DNA of 64,000 nt, taken from Pantoea sp. Ep11b (lineage in GTDB: Bacteria > Pseudomonadota > Gammaproteobacteria > Enterobacterales > Enterobacteriaceae). The notes under the pieces were generated by a model. That model did not search any database and was not told where the DNA came from. It saw nothing but the letters and a program-made list of their open reading frames with translations. The stretch spans positions 1,426,001-1,490,000 of the forward strand of contig NZ_CP160631.1 in assembly GCF_040783975.1 (NCBI RefSeq). The letters are read 5' to 3'. A program made the translations under genes and the position numbers. This document shows, one piece after another, positions 1 to 8,382 of this stretch. How positions within the stretch are numbered: the first letter of the stretch is position 1; each line of letters starts with the position of its first letter.

Positions 1-926
1 CGATTACCAACACGGTGGAGAGCCTGATGGTCAATCAGCTCGGCCTGGTGCCACCGCCCCGCGCGCTGCTGTCGCTGCTGCTGATTGTCGGACTGATGAC
101 CATTGTGCGCTTCGGCGAAAAGATGATCGTCAAAGCGATGAGCGTGCTGGTTTATCCCTTCGTGGCGGTGCTGATGCTGATGGCCTGCTATCTGATCCCG
201 CACTGGCACGGCGCTGCGTTTTCCACGCTGAGCGTTCAGCCTGCTGGCAGCAGCCTGTGGATGACGCTGTGGCTGGCGATCCCGGTGATGGTCTTTTCAT
301 TCAACCATTCGCCAATCATCTCCTCTTTTGCGCTGGCAAAGCGCGAAGAGTATGGCGACGCCGCTGAGAAAAAATGTTCGCGCATCCTGGCCTGCTCACA
401 CCTGATGATGGTGGTTACGGTGATGTTCTTTGTCTTCAGCTGCGTGCTGAGCCTGTCGCCGGAAGATCTGCATGCCGCCAAGGCGCAGAACATCACCATC
501 CTCTCCTATCTGGCTAACCATTTTCAGGTGCCGATGATCGCCTGGCTTGGGCCGCTGATTGCTATCGTGGCGATCACCAAATCGTTCCTGGGTCACTATC
601 TGGGCGCGCGCGAAGGGTTTAACGGCATAGTAAGTAAGGCGCTGCGCAGCCGGGGCAAAAGCCTTGCGCCCGCCCGGCTGAATCGCCTGACCTCTCTGTT
701 TATGCTGCTGAGCACCTGGCTGGTAGCGACGCTGGACCCGAATATTCTCGGCATGATTGAGACGCTTGGCGGCCCGGTTATCGCCATGATCCTGTTCCTG
801 ATGCCGATGTACGCCATCCAGAAAGTCCCGGCGATGCGGCAGTACAGCGGCAGAATCAGCAACCTGTTTGTCGTGCTGGTTGGGCTGATAGCCATCTCCG
901 CCATCTTCTATTCACTGGTGAAGTAA
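1..926 (+). CDS. HAAAP-family amino-acid:H+ symporter (serine/threonine-type), 3' part only
   Basis: The reading frame is open from the first complete codon (base 3) to a TAA at 926, so the gene starts left of the window and about 308 residues are visible. The product is an inner-membrane protein with many hydrophobic helices. The ITNTVES start of the visible part and the helix pattern resemble the hydroxy/aromatic amino-acid permease family (SdaC, TdcC, YhaO/DlsT, YhjV), whose members import amino acids with protons or sodium. YhjV or YhaO-like is my best guess. The substrate cannot be fixed from the sequence, so no symbol is given. The C-terminus is complete. Confidence 0.8.
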   Translation, partial: ITNTVESLMVNQLGLVPPPRALLSLLLIVGLMTIVRFGEKMIVKAMSVLVYPFVAVLMLMACYLIPHWHGAAFSTLSVQPAGSSLWMTLWLAIPVMVFSFNHSPIISSFALAKREEYGDAAEKKCSRILACSHLMMVVTVMFFVFSCVLSLSPEDLHAAKAQNITILSYLANHFQVPMIAWLGPLIAIVAITKSFLGHYLGAREGFNGIVSKALRSRGKSLAPARLNRLTSLFMLLSTWLVATLDPNILGMIETLGGPVIAMILFLMPMYAIQKVPAMRQYSGRISNLFVVLVGLIAISAIFYSLVK

Positions 927-934
927 CCCGAAAA

Positions 935-966
935 CAGGCACATCCCACCGCGCGGAGGTGTGCCTG
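935..966 (+). terminator. Candidate terminator hairpin after the symporter gene
   Basis: An 8-bp perfect stem CAGGCACA/TGTGCCTG begins 8 bases after the stop codon. It is followed by a pyrimidine-rich but not pure T stretch, so it is a weak intrinsic terminator at best. Confidence 0.35.
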
Positions 967-1131
967 CTGCCTTTCTCCCTTTTCCTGCCTGCAATCTGTC
1001 CCTTCACGACCATTATCACTGGCCGTGCACGCCTTTCAGACGCATCTGGTTAGCAATAGTTACATCTGTTACCGGTTCACATGGTAGAGTAAACGCGAAT
1101 AGTTATTATTTCTTTAAAGGACAGGAGAAAC

Positions 1132-2229
1132 ATGAAACTCAGGATTGTTGCTGCCACCACACTTTTACTCTCTGCCGCCTGTGCCGCGACCACCTATCCG
1201 GTCACGGTGACCGACATGGATGGTCAGAAAATTACGCTGCAGAAAGAGCCGCAGCATGTGATTTTGCAGGATGGCCGCGACGTAATGGCGCTGGCGTTGC
1301 TGGATCGGCAGAACCCGTTTCAGCGGGTCGTGGCCTGGAACAACCTGCCGAAAAAGCAGGACACCCAGACCTGGGATCTGCTGAAGCAGCGCTGGCCACA
1401 GGCGACGTCGATTGTGGATATGGGCTTTAACGATCAGGGGCAGGTTAACCTGGAGAGCGTGCTGGCGAAGCAGCCCGATCTGATGATTGCCCAGCTGCGT
1501 GCAAAACCGGCGCTGGCCCAGTCGGGCGTCCTTGCCACCCTGAAAAATCTGCACATCCCGGTGCTGTTCCTGGATGATGAGCTGCACCCGAAAGAGAACA
1601 CGCTGAAAAGTGTGAAAGTGCTGGGCACCGTGCTGAACCGCGAAACGGAGGCGAAAGAGTACGCCGATTTCTATCAGCAGCGCTGGGAGATGCTTCAGCG
1701 GAAGATTGCTCAGGTGCCGGAGAAGCCGACGGTCTTTATCGAACCGATCGCCGGTAACAGCGATAACTGCTGCTTTACCCACGGTCACAACGGCTGGGGT
1801 GCGCTGGTGGAAGCGGTTGGCGGAAAAAATATCGGCTCTTCGCTGCTGCCCGGCAGCTCAGGCTTTGTGTCGCTGGAGAAGATTATCGCCATGAAGCCGG
1901 ATGTCTACATCATGACCGGATCGAAGCGCCCGAACAGCAACGTGCTGCCGTTTGGCTATGGCGCGAGTCAGACCGATGTGACCGCTACCTTCAACCGTCT
2001 GCAGAGCCGTACGGGTCTGGCGCAGATCGAACCGGTGAAACAGAAACGGGTTTATGGCGTTTACCACCATTTCTATAATCACCCTTACAACATCATCGGC
2101 ATGGAGATCCTGGCAAAAGATCTCTATCCCGGGAGTTTCCGCGATCTCGATCCTGCAGCCGATTACCATCACATTGTGACGCGCTTTACCGGATTACCGG
2201 ATGCCCCGGTGATCCTCAGCACGCCCTGA
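1132..2229 (+). CDS. Periplasmic substrate-binding protein, Fe-siderophore/cobalamin type (PF01497-like)
   Basis: This 365-residue protein has a cleavable N-terminal signal peptide ending near ACAATTY. The fold is recognisable from the VTVTDMDGQKITL opening strand and the later VLAKQPDLMIAQLR and EKIIAMKPDVYIM segments, each of which normally precedes one lobe of the two-lobed class III binding proteins (BtuF, FhuD, FecB). Such proteins hand iron chelates, heme or cobalamin to an ABC permease. No permease or ATPase gene is nearby, so the partner transporter is elsewhere or shared. An unusual DNCCFTHGHNGWG segment near residue 210 could bind a metal. ATG at 1132 follows a good ribosome site (GGACAGGAG). 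The ligand is unknown. Confidence 0.75.
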   Translation: MKLRIVAATTLLLSAACAATTYPVTVTDMDGQKITLQKEPQHVILQDGRDVMALALLDRQNPFQRVVAWNNLPKKQDTQTWDLLKQRWPQATSIVDMGFNDQGQVNLESVLAKQPDLMIAQLRAKPALAQSGVLATLKNLHIPVLFLDDELHPKENTLKSVKVLGTVLNRETEAKEYADFYQQRWEMLQRKIAQVPEKPTVFIEPIAGNSDNCCFTHGHNGWGALVEAVGGKNIGSSLLPGSSGFVSLEKIIAMKPDVYIMTGSKRPNSNVLPFGYGASQTDVTATFNRLQSRTGLAQIEPVKQKRVYGVYHHFYNHPYNIIGMEILAKDLYPGSFRDLDPAADYHHIVTRFTGLPDAPVILSTP

Positions 2230-2264
2230 ACGGAGCGCGCAGGGGCTGAGGCGTTTCAGCGTGA

Positions 2265-2296
2265 CCAGCCGGATGGAAGTTTCTCTGTCCGGCTGG
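2265..2296. repeat. 9-bp inverted repeat between binding-protein and RcnB-like genes
   Basis: CCAGCCGGA and TCCGGCTGG form a 9-bp stem around a 14-base loop. There is no T-run, so it may be a weak terminator or a REP-like palindrome. Confidence 0.4.
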
Positions 2297-2451
2297 CCCT
2301 GAGAGGCCTGGCTCTGTTAAGAAAGCGATAAGCAAGCGTAATTCTTTGTAAGTTAATGGTTTTTAAGACTATTGCCGATGTTTGCTGCCTCAGTGATTGC
2401 CATGATGCCGCTTAACGGTGCCTGAATCGCCGTGATTTCGGAGACAAGATC

Positions 2452-2925
2452 ATGAAAAAAACAACGTTAACGCTTATCGCTTCACTTTTGACATGCAGCA
2501 CACTCTTCTCGCAGGCCGCACAGGCGGATGACCACGATAACGGACACCGTATGCCGGTACCGCATCAGAACAGCGATCGCGGACCGGACAGTCGCGATCA
2601 CACGCCGAATCGTGGCCGCGACAATCCGGGTCATGGCGACAGAAACCCGCATGATCAGGGCCGGGATCGCCATGAAGATCACAGCCGTCGCGACAGAGAC
2701 GATGCGCGCGATCATTTCGCCTGGCAGGGGCACGACTTCCGTCGCGGCCATCCCATCCCGCCGGAATATCGCGGCGACCATTACCGGGTAGACAACTGGC
2801 ATGAACGCGGTCTGCGTGAGCCGCCGCGCGGTTATCACTGGGCAGACATCGACGGCAACTATGTCTTAATTGCGGCCGCAACCGGTGTCATTACCGCCCT
2901 GGTGCTGAACAGTGCCATGAACTGA
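2452..2925 (+). CDS. RcnB-family periplasmic protein
   Basis: This 157-residue protein has a signal peptide (residues 1-25, ending QAAQA). It then has a hydrophilic Arg/Asp/His-rich stretch (about residues 26-95) and a conserved C-terminal domain with PPEYRGDHYRVDNW, PPRGYHW and GNYVLIAAATGVI. That C-terminal block is the hallmark of the RcnB family; E. coli RcnB is a periplasmic protein modulating nickel/cobalt efflux through RcnA. No rcnA or rcnR is adjacent, so a role in metal homeostasis is inferred from family only. The charged linker is longer than in E. coli RcnB and overlaps several open but non-coding frames because of its repetitive codons. Confidence 0.75.
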   Translation: MKKTTLTLIASLLTCSTLFSQAAQADDHDNGHRMPVPHQNSDRGPDSRDHTPNRGRDNPGHGDRNPHDQGRDRHEDHSRRDRDDARDHFAWQGHDFRRGHPIPPEYRGDHYRVDNWHERGLREPPRGYHWADIDGNYVLIAAATGVITALVLNSAMN

Positions 2926-3027
2926 TTCTTCCGGGATGGCATCGGTCATCCCGCTTTCTTTCCGTTTTACGGCCCCAGCGTCTATTCTGAGACTCCATGC
3001 TGAACATTCCCTGTGTAAGGAGTCATG

Positions 3028-3864
3028 ATGACGACGGTTAAGATGGTGGCGGTAGATATGGACGGCACCTTTCTGGACGATAGCAAGCAGTATGACCGAT
3101 CCCGTTTTCTCGCCTGCTATCAGCAACTCATCGCCCGTGACATCAGATTTGTGGTGGCCAGCGGCAATCAGTATTACCAGCTCAAATCGTTCTTCCCGGC
3201 GATCGCCAGCGAGATCGCCTTTGTCGCAGAGAACGGCGCCTGGATTATCGACCGTGATGAGGAGCTGTTTTGCGGTGCCTTTGAACGCCGCGATGTGGAA
3301 GCTGTGATCGCCACCCTGAAAAACGGGGACTATCCGGGCCTGCGCTACCTGCTGTGCGGCCGGGAAAGCGCTTACTACTTCGAGGGCATGGATGAGACGT
3401 GGCTGAAGAAAATGCGGCATTACTGCCACCGGCTGAAGCCGATTAACAGGCTGGATGACGTGCAGGATGACCGGCTGTTCAAGTTCGCGCTGAACCTCTC
3501 GGATGACTACATCGAACCCTTAATGGCGGATATTGAGCGGCTGCATCAGGGCCGCATAGCCGCGACCTCAAGCGGTCACGGTTCGGTGGATCTGATCGTG
3601 CCAGGAAACCATAAAGCGCACGGTCTGGACCTGCTGGCCCGGCGCTGGGGTATTTCGCACGATCAGGTGCTGGCGTTTGGTGACGGTGGCAACGATCTGG
3701 AGATGCTCAGACAGTCGGGCTTCAGTTTTGCGATGGCTAACGCGCCCGAGCGGGTGAAGCAGGCGGCGCGCTATGCGGCCCCCGCCAATAACGAGCAGGG
3801 CGTGCTGCAGGTGATTGAGCAGATGCTGGCTGGCAGCGGACCCTTTAGCGCCACATCGGCTTAG
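3028..3864 (+). CDS. ybiV: HAD-superfamily Cof-type sugar phosphatase, YbiV/SupH-like
   Basis: The product (278 residues from this start) matches the HAD-IIB phosphatase pattern. Motif I is VDMDGTFLDD with the nucleophile Asp, motif II is VVASGNQYYQL, and motif IV is FGDGGNDLEML, with the cap domain between. GNQYYQLKSFFPAI and VAENGAWI are near-identical to E. coli YbiV, a cytoplasmic phosphatase acting on sugar phosphates. Two ATG codons lie in tandem (3025 and 3028). The AGGAG ribosome site is only 2 bases from the first but 5 from the second, so 3028 is preferred. The gene appears monocistronic. Confidence 0.88.
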   Translation: MTTVKMVAVDMDGTFLDDSKQYDRSRFLACYQQLIARDIRFVVASGNQYYQLKSFFPAIASEIAFVAENGAWIIDRDEELFCGAFERRDVEAVIATLKNGDYPGLRYLLCGRESAYYFEGMDETWLKKMRHYCHRLKPINRLDDVQDDRLFKFALNLSDDYIEPLMADIERLHQGRIAATSSGHGSVDLIVPGNHKAHGLDLLARRWGISHDQVLAFGDGGNDLEMLRQSGFSFAMANAPERVKQAARYAAPANNEQGVLQVIEQMLAGSGPFSATSA

Positions 3865-3940
3865 CTGAGCGGCGCGGCAAACCGCGCCACTCTGCAGCCG
3901 GAGATCGGCCTGACCAGCCGATCCCCGGCTATGGGGCGGG

Positions 3941-5089
3941 TTACTCTGTCACGGGCCAGGCCTGGGCGAGCATCTTCTGCATCTGCTCACGGCTGTAATC
4001 AATCAGTGAATTTTTACTGCTGGCGCGCGCCAGAATCCACTCCATCTCCGCATGGCTCAGCGACGGCCCATCCTGCCAGAAAGGCACGATCGCCTGCTGC
4101 TGCAGCCACTGCTTAAGGAACCGGGCCGGAGAATCTGTGGTTTCGTTAAAGAGCTCTGCATGCAGCTCGGCCATCAGCTGGCGCTGAAGCGGATGGCCGC
4201 TGTCGGCCAGCAGCTCCAGGAACGGAAAGAGCAGACGGCCGCACACTTCACCATGATGGAAGGGTTTAATCGCCCCCAGCTCACCGGCAATGCCGTGGAT
4301 CACCCCCAGGCCGGCGCTGCTGAGGCTGACGCCGCCCAGCCAGGAGGCCATCATCATCGCGTCCCGTGCCCGATCGCCTGCGTCATCCTCCCGGTTCAGA
4401 TCGGGCCAGGCCTGAATAAACTGACGCAGGCCGGTCAGGGCCAGCTGGCGAGTGAAGAGATTCCCCTTGCTGGAGAGATAAGCTTCAAACAGATGGGTAA
4501 AGGCGTCGATACCGCAGGTCGCCAGCACCCGATCCGGTGCGCCTTTCAGCAGGTCAGGGTCGAGAATCGCGACTTCCGGCACAAAGACCGGATGGCGCAG
4601 TGACGCTTTGATCTGAATATCACGCTGATCGGTCACCACCGCATTCTGGGTGACTTCACTCCCGGTTCCGGCGGTGGTCGGAATGGCGATCAGCGGCAGG
4701 GTGATGGGCTGGACCGCCGTGTCACCCACTTTTTCCAGATAGCGGGCGACAGGCAACGGATGCTGCACCATCGCGCTGAAAGCTTTCGCCGCATCCAGCA
4801 CGCTCCCTCCGCCAATCGCGACCACCCGATCGACATGGCCGCGCCAGCGCGCCACCCAGCCATCAATGTCGGCGGGAGAGGCTTCATGGCTGACGATCTC
4901 GTAACCGATGATGTGATCGTTGAGTCCGGCTTTCAGCCTGGCGTAGGCCGGGCCCTGCAGAAAAGAGTGCCCGCAAAACAGCAGCGTAGGCTGCGGACGG
5001 GCGGCCAGCAGCGGCACCAGTTTATTCAGGCTCCCGCGGCCAAAGAGGGTTCGTTGATTACTGTACAGCTCACTCAGGTTCTCACTCAC
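3941..5089 (-). CDS. Iron-containing (group III) alcohol dehydrogenase
   Basis: The frame extends to 5212, but the best start is GTG at 5089 with an AGGATG ribosome site, giving 382 residues, typical of the family. The NAD(P)-binding motif GGGSVLDAAKA and the TTAGTGSEVTQNAVV segment are present. Metal-binding residues are visible in CGIDAFTHLFEAYLS (Asp and His) and in GVIHGIAGELGAIKPFHHGEVCG (two His). These enzymes interconvert alcohols and aldehydes or ketones using Fe(II) or Zn. Divergence from gntT over GntR-type operators suggests a link to sugar acid metabolism, but the substrate is not determinable. Confidence 0.85.
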   Translation of the reverse strand: MSENLSELYSNQRTLFGRGSLNKLVPLLAARPQPTLLFCGHSFLQGPAYARLKAGLNDHIIGYEIVSHEASPADIDGWVARWRGHVDRVVAIGGGSVLDAAKAFSAMVQHPLPVARYLEKVGDTAVQPITLPLIAIPTTAGTGSEVTQNAVVTDQRDIQIKASLRHPVFVPEVAILDPDLLKGAPDRVLATCGIDAFTHLFEAYLSSKGNLFTRQLALTGLRQFIQAWPDLNREDDAGDRARDAMMMASWLGGVSLSSAGLGVIHGIAGELGAIKPFHHGEVCGRLLFPFLELLADSGHPLQRQLMAELHAELFNETTDSPARFLKQWLQQQAIVPFWQDGPSLSHAEMEWILARASSKNSLIDYSREQMQKMLAQAWPVTE

Positions 5090-5238
5090 CAGCGCATCCT
5101 TTGTCTGTTTCGCTAAAATCTGAGTGTAACGAAAAGCGCCGGGCGGGCATTGGCAAACTTTCTGATAACGTACCGGCAAAAAGTTGATCACCTTCGCAAA
5201 ACAGAAATTCACCCCGGCGGAGTGGTGCTTTCATGCGG

Positions 5239-5268
5239 ATGTTACCCTTAACATGTTATCGGTAACAG
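5239..5268. promoter_or_regulatory. Two overlapping GntR-like operators between Fe-ADH gene and gntT
   Basis: ATGTTACCCTTAACAT (5239-5254) and ATGTTATCGGTAACAG (5253-5268) both fit the palindromic operator bound by the gluconate repressor GntR (ATGTTA-N4-TAACAT type). They lie 14 bases apart, between the divergent genes, about 112 bases before the gntT start. E. coli gntT also has two GntR operators. Confidence 0.65.
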
Positions 5269-5379
5269 CGTTTGTCGGAATGTGTAAACCTTTTACAGAC
5301 GCTCTGTTTTGTCGCCTTCAGGGGCTCACGATAATAAACGACACCGGATGCTGTCCGGTGCGCAAGGTGGAGAAAAGCT

Positions 5380-6696
5380 ATGCCATTACTCTATGTGGCG
5401 ATCGGCGTCGCGCTACTGCTGCTGCTGATGATTCGCTTTAAGCTCAATGGATTTATCGCGCTGATTCTGGTGGCGCTGGCGGTCGGTGTGATGCAGGGCA
5501 TGCCGGTTAATAAAGTCATCACTTCAATCAAAGCGGGCGTCGGCGGCACGCTGGGCAGCCTGGCGCTGATCATGGGTTTTGGTGCCATGCTCGGGAAACT
5601 GCTGGCCGACTGCGGCGGTGCGCAGCGTATTGCGACCACTCTGATTGAAAAATTCGGTACGAAGCATATCCAGTGGGCGCTGGTGCTGACCGGCTTTATC
5701 GTCGGGTTCGCGCTGTTCTATGAAGTCGGTTTTGTGCTGATGCTGCCGCTGGTGTTCAGCGTGGCGGCCTCGGCGCGCGTGCCGCTGCTCTACGTTGGGG
5801 TGCCGATGGCGGCGGCTCTCTCCGTGACGCACGGCTTCCTGCCGCCACATCCGGGTCCGACCGCGATTGCGACGCTGTTCAACGCCGACATGGGTAAAAC
5901 GCTGCTGTTCGGCACGCTGCTCGGGATCCCGACGGTGATTCTGGCCGGGCCGGTCTACGCCCGTTTCCTGAAAAACATCGACAAGCCGATTCCTCAGGGC
6001 CTCTATAACCCGAAAACCTTTACCGAAGCGGAAATGCCCGGCTTTGGTGTCAGCGTCTGGACGGCGCTGGTTCCGGTGGTGCTGATGGCGCTGCGTGCGG
6101 TGGCGGAGATGCTGTTACCTAAGGGCCACGCGCTGCTACCTTACGCCGAGTTCTTTGGTGACCCGGTGATGGCTACGCTGATTGCCGTGCTGATTGCGAT
6201 TTTCACTTTTGGCCTCAACCGTGGCCGCACGATGGAACAGGTTATGGATACCCTGACCGACTCCATCAAAATCATCGCCATGATGCTGTTGATCATCGGC
6301 GGTGGCGGGGCCTTTAAACAGGTTCTGGTCGACAGCGGCGTGGATAAATATATCGCCAGCATGATGCACTCGACCCAGCTTTCGCCGATCTTTATGGCCT
6401 GGTCGATTGCTGCGGTGCTGCGTATCGCACTCGGCTCGGCGACGGTCGCGGCGATCACCGCGGGCGGGATTGTGGCGCCGCTGATTGTCACCAGCGGTGC
6501 CAGCCCGGAACTGATGGTGATCGCGGTGGGTTCCGGCAGCGTAATCTTCTCTCACGTTAATGACCCGGGCTTCTGGCTGTTCAAGGAGTATTTTAATCTG
6601 ACAATTGGCGAAACCATTCGCTCCTGGTCGGCGCTGGAAACCATCATCTCGGTGTGTGGACTGGTGGGCTGCCTGCTGCTCTCCTGGATGATCTAA
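5380..6696 (+). CDS. gntT: High-affinity gluconate:H+ symporter GntT
   Basis: At 438 residues the product has the same length as E. coli GntT and near-identical blocks throughout, such as SIKAGVGGTLGSLALIMGF, LSVTHGFLPPHPGPTAIAT and GSVIFSHVNDPGFWLFKEY. It is an inner-membrane protein of the GntP family with about 12-14 hydrophobic helices that imports gluconate with protons. No gluconate kinase or gntR lies in the window. The GntR-like operators upstream imply induction by gluconate. ATG at 5380 follows GGTGGAG. Confidence 0.95.
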   Translation: MPLLYVAIGVALLLLLMIRFKLNGFIALILVALAVGVMQGMPVNKVITSIKAGVGGTLGSLALIMGFGAMLGKLLADCGGAQRIATTLIEKFGTKHIQWALVLTGFIVGFALFYEVGFVLMLPLVFSVAASARVPLLYVGVPMAAALSVTHGFLPPHPGPTAIATLFNADMGKTLLFGTLLGIPTVILAGPVYARFLKNIDKPIPQGLYNPKTFTEAEMPGFGVSVWTALVPVVLMALRAVAEMLLPKGHALLPYAEFFGDPVMATLIAVLIAIFTFGLNRGRTMEQVMDTLTDSIKIIAMMLLIIGGGGAFKQVLVDSGVDKYIASMMHSTQLSPIFMAWSIAAVLRIALGSATVAAITAGGIVAPLIVTSGASPELMVIAVGSGSVIFSHVNDPGFWLFKEYFNLTIGETIRSWSALETIISVCGLVGCLLLSWMI

Positions 6697-6790
6697 TCGC
6701 GGCCTGTCTGCACACGGGCGGGAGAGTGGCCTTTCCGGCCGGGATAAGAATGAGCCGATAACGATCGCAGAGCAGGGCACTGACCTGAAA

Positions 6791-6811
6791 CGGGCCGCAA
6801 CGTGCGGCCCG
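6791..6811 (-). terminator. Hairpin between the convergent gntT and 81-residue protein genes
   Basis: A perfect 9-bp stem CGGGCCGCA/TGCGGCCCG with a 3-base loop sits 29 bases past the stop of the minus-strand gene at 6840. Only a short T stretch follows on either strand. It probably ends transcripts from either side. Confidence 0.5.
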
Positions 6812-6839
6812 ACATCTTTATCAGCCTGAATCAGGCGTC

Positions 6840-7085
6840 TCAGTAAGACGGTCCGAAACCGGCTTTCACCATCTCTTCCCGCAGTGCGCGTGCAATCTCG
6901 CGGTTGCCACCGGTGACCGGGTAGATAACGTTGTTCACCACATCATCAAGGTAATGCTCGTCAAATTCCTGCATCGTGAGCTGAGTGCCGCCTTCATCGT
7001 TGATGGCGAATGAACCTTTGATGTGATTACCGCTGTTTTTTGCCTTGAGGCTGTAGCGGCCCATGCTGGTATTAATCGTGCTCAT
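6840..7085 (-). CDS. Conserved small protein of unknown function (81 residues)
   Basis: I do not recognise a named family. The frame opens at 7100, but ATG at 7085 (MSTINTSMG) has AGGAG seven bases upstream and is preferred. The protein is soluble and mixed in charge, with no signal peptide, membrane segment or cysteine. It has a Gly/Lys-containing N-terminal half (YSLKAKNSGNHIKGSF) and an acidic C-terminal half (EFDEHYLDDVVNNVIYP). The strong ribosome site, the normal composition and the downstream hairpin support it as a real gene. It is convergent with gntT. Confidence 0.6.
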   Translation of the reverse strand: MSTINTSMGRYSLKAKNSGNHIKGSFAINDEGGTQLTMQEFDEHYLDDVVNNVIYPVTGGNREIARALREEMVKAGFGPSY

Positions 7086-7341
7086 AAGATCTCCTCGCAA
7101 CTCATTTCTATCTGATCACTATTGAGGGCTGCCTTGCCGCCTAAATTTTAGCCAGGAGTCACCTGATTAACGAAAAAAGCGTGCCACTAAAAAGCGGTGT
7201 TGCGATCCTAATCTCAGAACTGGAATAAAAGCGAAAGTTGCTGAACTTATGAACAGTCGGCCTCTAAGTGAAGCGGCATAACAATTTTTTCTGTCTATAC
7301 TGCTTACAGGAAAAGTGTTTAACCGATGAGGGGCAAAGGAA

Positions 7342-7425
7342 ATGAAAATTATTCTGTGGATTATCGCAATCATCTTTATCGTAGGCTTGCTGACCCTGAC
7401 AGGGGTATTCAAACTGATTTTCTGA
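7342..7425 (+). CDS. yohP: Small inner-membrane protein YohP
   Basis: This 27-residue ORF begins MKIILW and ends GVFKLIF, has AAAGGA just upstream, and is one hydrophobic helix. From memory it matches E. coli YohP closely: same length, same MKIILW start, same LTGVFK-type end with only conservative changes. YohP is a single-span inner-membrane protein of unknown function. It is a monocistronic gene lying between two other small genes. Confidence 0.85.
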   Translation: MKIILWIIAIIFIVGLLTLTGVFKLIF

Positions 7426-7457
7426 TGGCAGATGGCCGGAACAGCAGCAGCGGGCAC

Positions 7458-7664
7458 CTAATCAGGTGCCCGCAATGTTTTCTGGCTGGCCAGGAGACAC
7501 TGGCTGATCGGGTCCATCGGCGTATTGGGTAGCAGATCCTTCAAGCCGAGCGGCTTGTGGCAGCTTGCGCAACAGGCGCCATGAAAATTGCGCTGAGCTT
7601 CGCTGAAATCCGTGAAAACAAACCGGGCACTTCCACACTGCGTGCAGCGTATCTTCATTACCAT
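7458..7664 (-). CDS. Small zinc-ribbon protein (68 residues)
   Basis: The N-terminal CTQCGSARF and the later CCASCHKPLG provide two Cys-x2-Cys knuckles about 21 residues apart, a zinc-ribbon arrangement. The start ATG at 7664 has AGGAGG ten bases upstream; a second ATG lies two codons further on. The C-terminal part is variable and likely disordered. No catalytic motif is seen. It may be a small nucleic-acid or protein-binding factor; function unknown. Confidence 0.6.
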   Translation of the reverse strand: MVMKIRCTQCGSARFVFTDFSEAQRNFHGACCASCHKPLGLKDLLPNTPMDPISQCLLASQKTLRAPD

Positions 7665-8230
7665 TCTGTTTTACCCTCCTTTTTAATGCGCGTTTCTGCT
7701 GCGCGTCCCTGACCGGTTAAGCAGGCGTTATCTATTACCGGACAATATTATTTCGTGCTGCGACCAGAAACGTAATTTTTTCCAGACTGCAATGTTTGCT
7801 GTCAAATGCGAATTTGATGCTTAAAATAGTTTTCTTTGATATTGATCAACGCTTACCCATTGATGGATAAAATATCCGCGAATAGCGCGCCAGCACTGGC
7901 GTAAATGACGCAACTGGTTCATTTCTGGCCGGGCAGAAGCCGATTTGCGCTGAGATAAATCGGAGGGAGATGGCTGCTTTTTGATCTTTCGTGCTATGCC
8001 ATACGTTTAACGTGGAAAAAATGGGCTTGCGTCAGGAAAAAGAGGCGCGCATTAACGGTAAAAAACAGCCTGCTGAGGTTCATCAGTGCCGCTAACCACA
8101 AAAATTCCTCCGAATAAGAATTTTCTTTTTAACATGCACTCCCCTTCACGCTGAAAACGGAAAAGCGCCGCCTTTCCAGCAGGTTAGCCAACAGAACGGT
8201 TAACATCTCATCTTCCTCTTCTGGAGGGTT
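7665..8230. other. Long intergenic stretch ahead of the cspE leader ORF
   Basis: About 570 bases are lower in G+C than the surroundings, with no ORF longer than about 30 codons that has a convincing ribosome site. It presumably holds the cspE promoter and the start of a long 5' leader. No tRNA, palindrome of note or mobile-element end was seen. Confidence 0.5.
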
Positions 8231-8353
8231 ATGCAAGTCGAAAAGCAGGAAAGTGTGATGTGTGCACAGAAAGTCGATATTTATCACTTTTTCATCAAAT
8301 CGTACTGGACAAATCCCTCCGCAATTGCTGTACTAGACCCCGACACAGTTTAG
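8231..8353 (+). CDS. Candidate 40-residue leader peptide upstream of cspE
   Basis: The ORF starts at ATG 8231, four bases after a strong GGAGGG ribosome site, and ends at TAG 8353, 29 bases before cspE. It begins MQVEKQESVM and contains VDIYHFFIKSYW. It has no signal or clear membrane helix. The layout resembles the E. coli yobF-cspC operon, where a small protein gene precedes a constitutive cold-shock gene, but I see only a faint resemblance to YobF and do not claim homology. Either a small protein or a regulatory leader peptide is possible. Confidence 0.5.
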   Translation: MQVEKQESVMCAQKVDIYHFFIKSYWTNPSAIAVLDPDTV

Positions 8354-8382
8354 TGTCCATTTTTCATGTAAAGGTAATATAG

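Noticed and set aside
960-1430. 156-codon plus-strand ORF overlapping the binding-protein gene
   Set aside because: Low-complexity, Cys/His-rich translation with no ribosome site. It overlaps the real gene in another frame.
5279-5300. CRP-like sequence upstream of gntT (TGTGTAAAC...TTACAGA)
   Set aside because: The right half departs from TCACA, so the match is too weak to list.
8052-8135. 27-codon minus-strand ORF (starts MLKRKFLFGG)
   Set aside because: The possible ribosome site is too close to the ATG and there is no recognisable similarity; probably chance.
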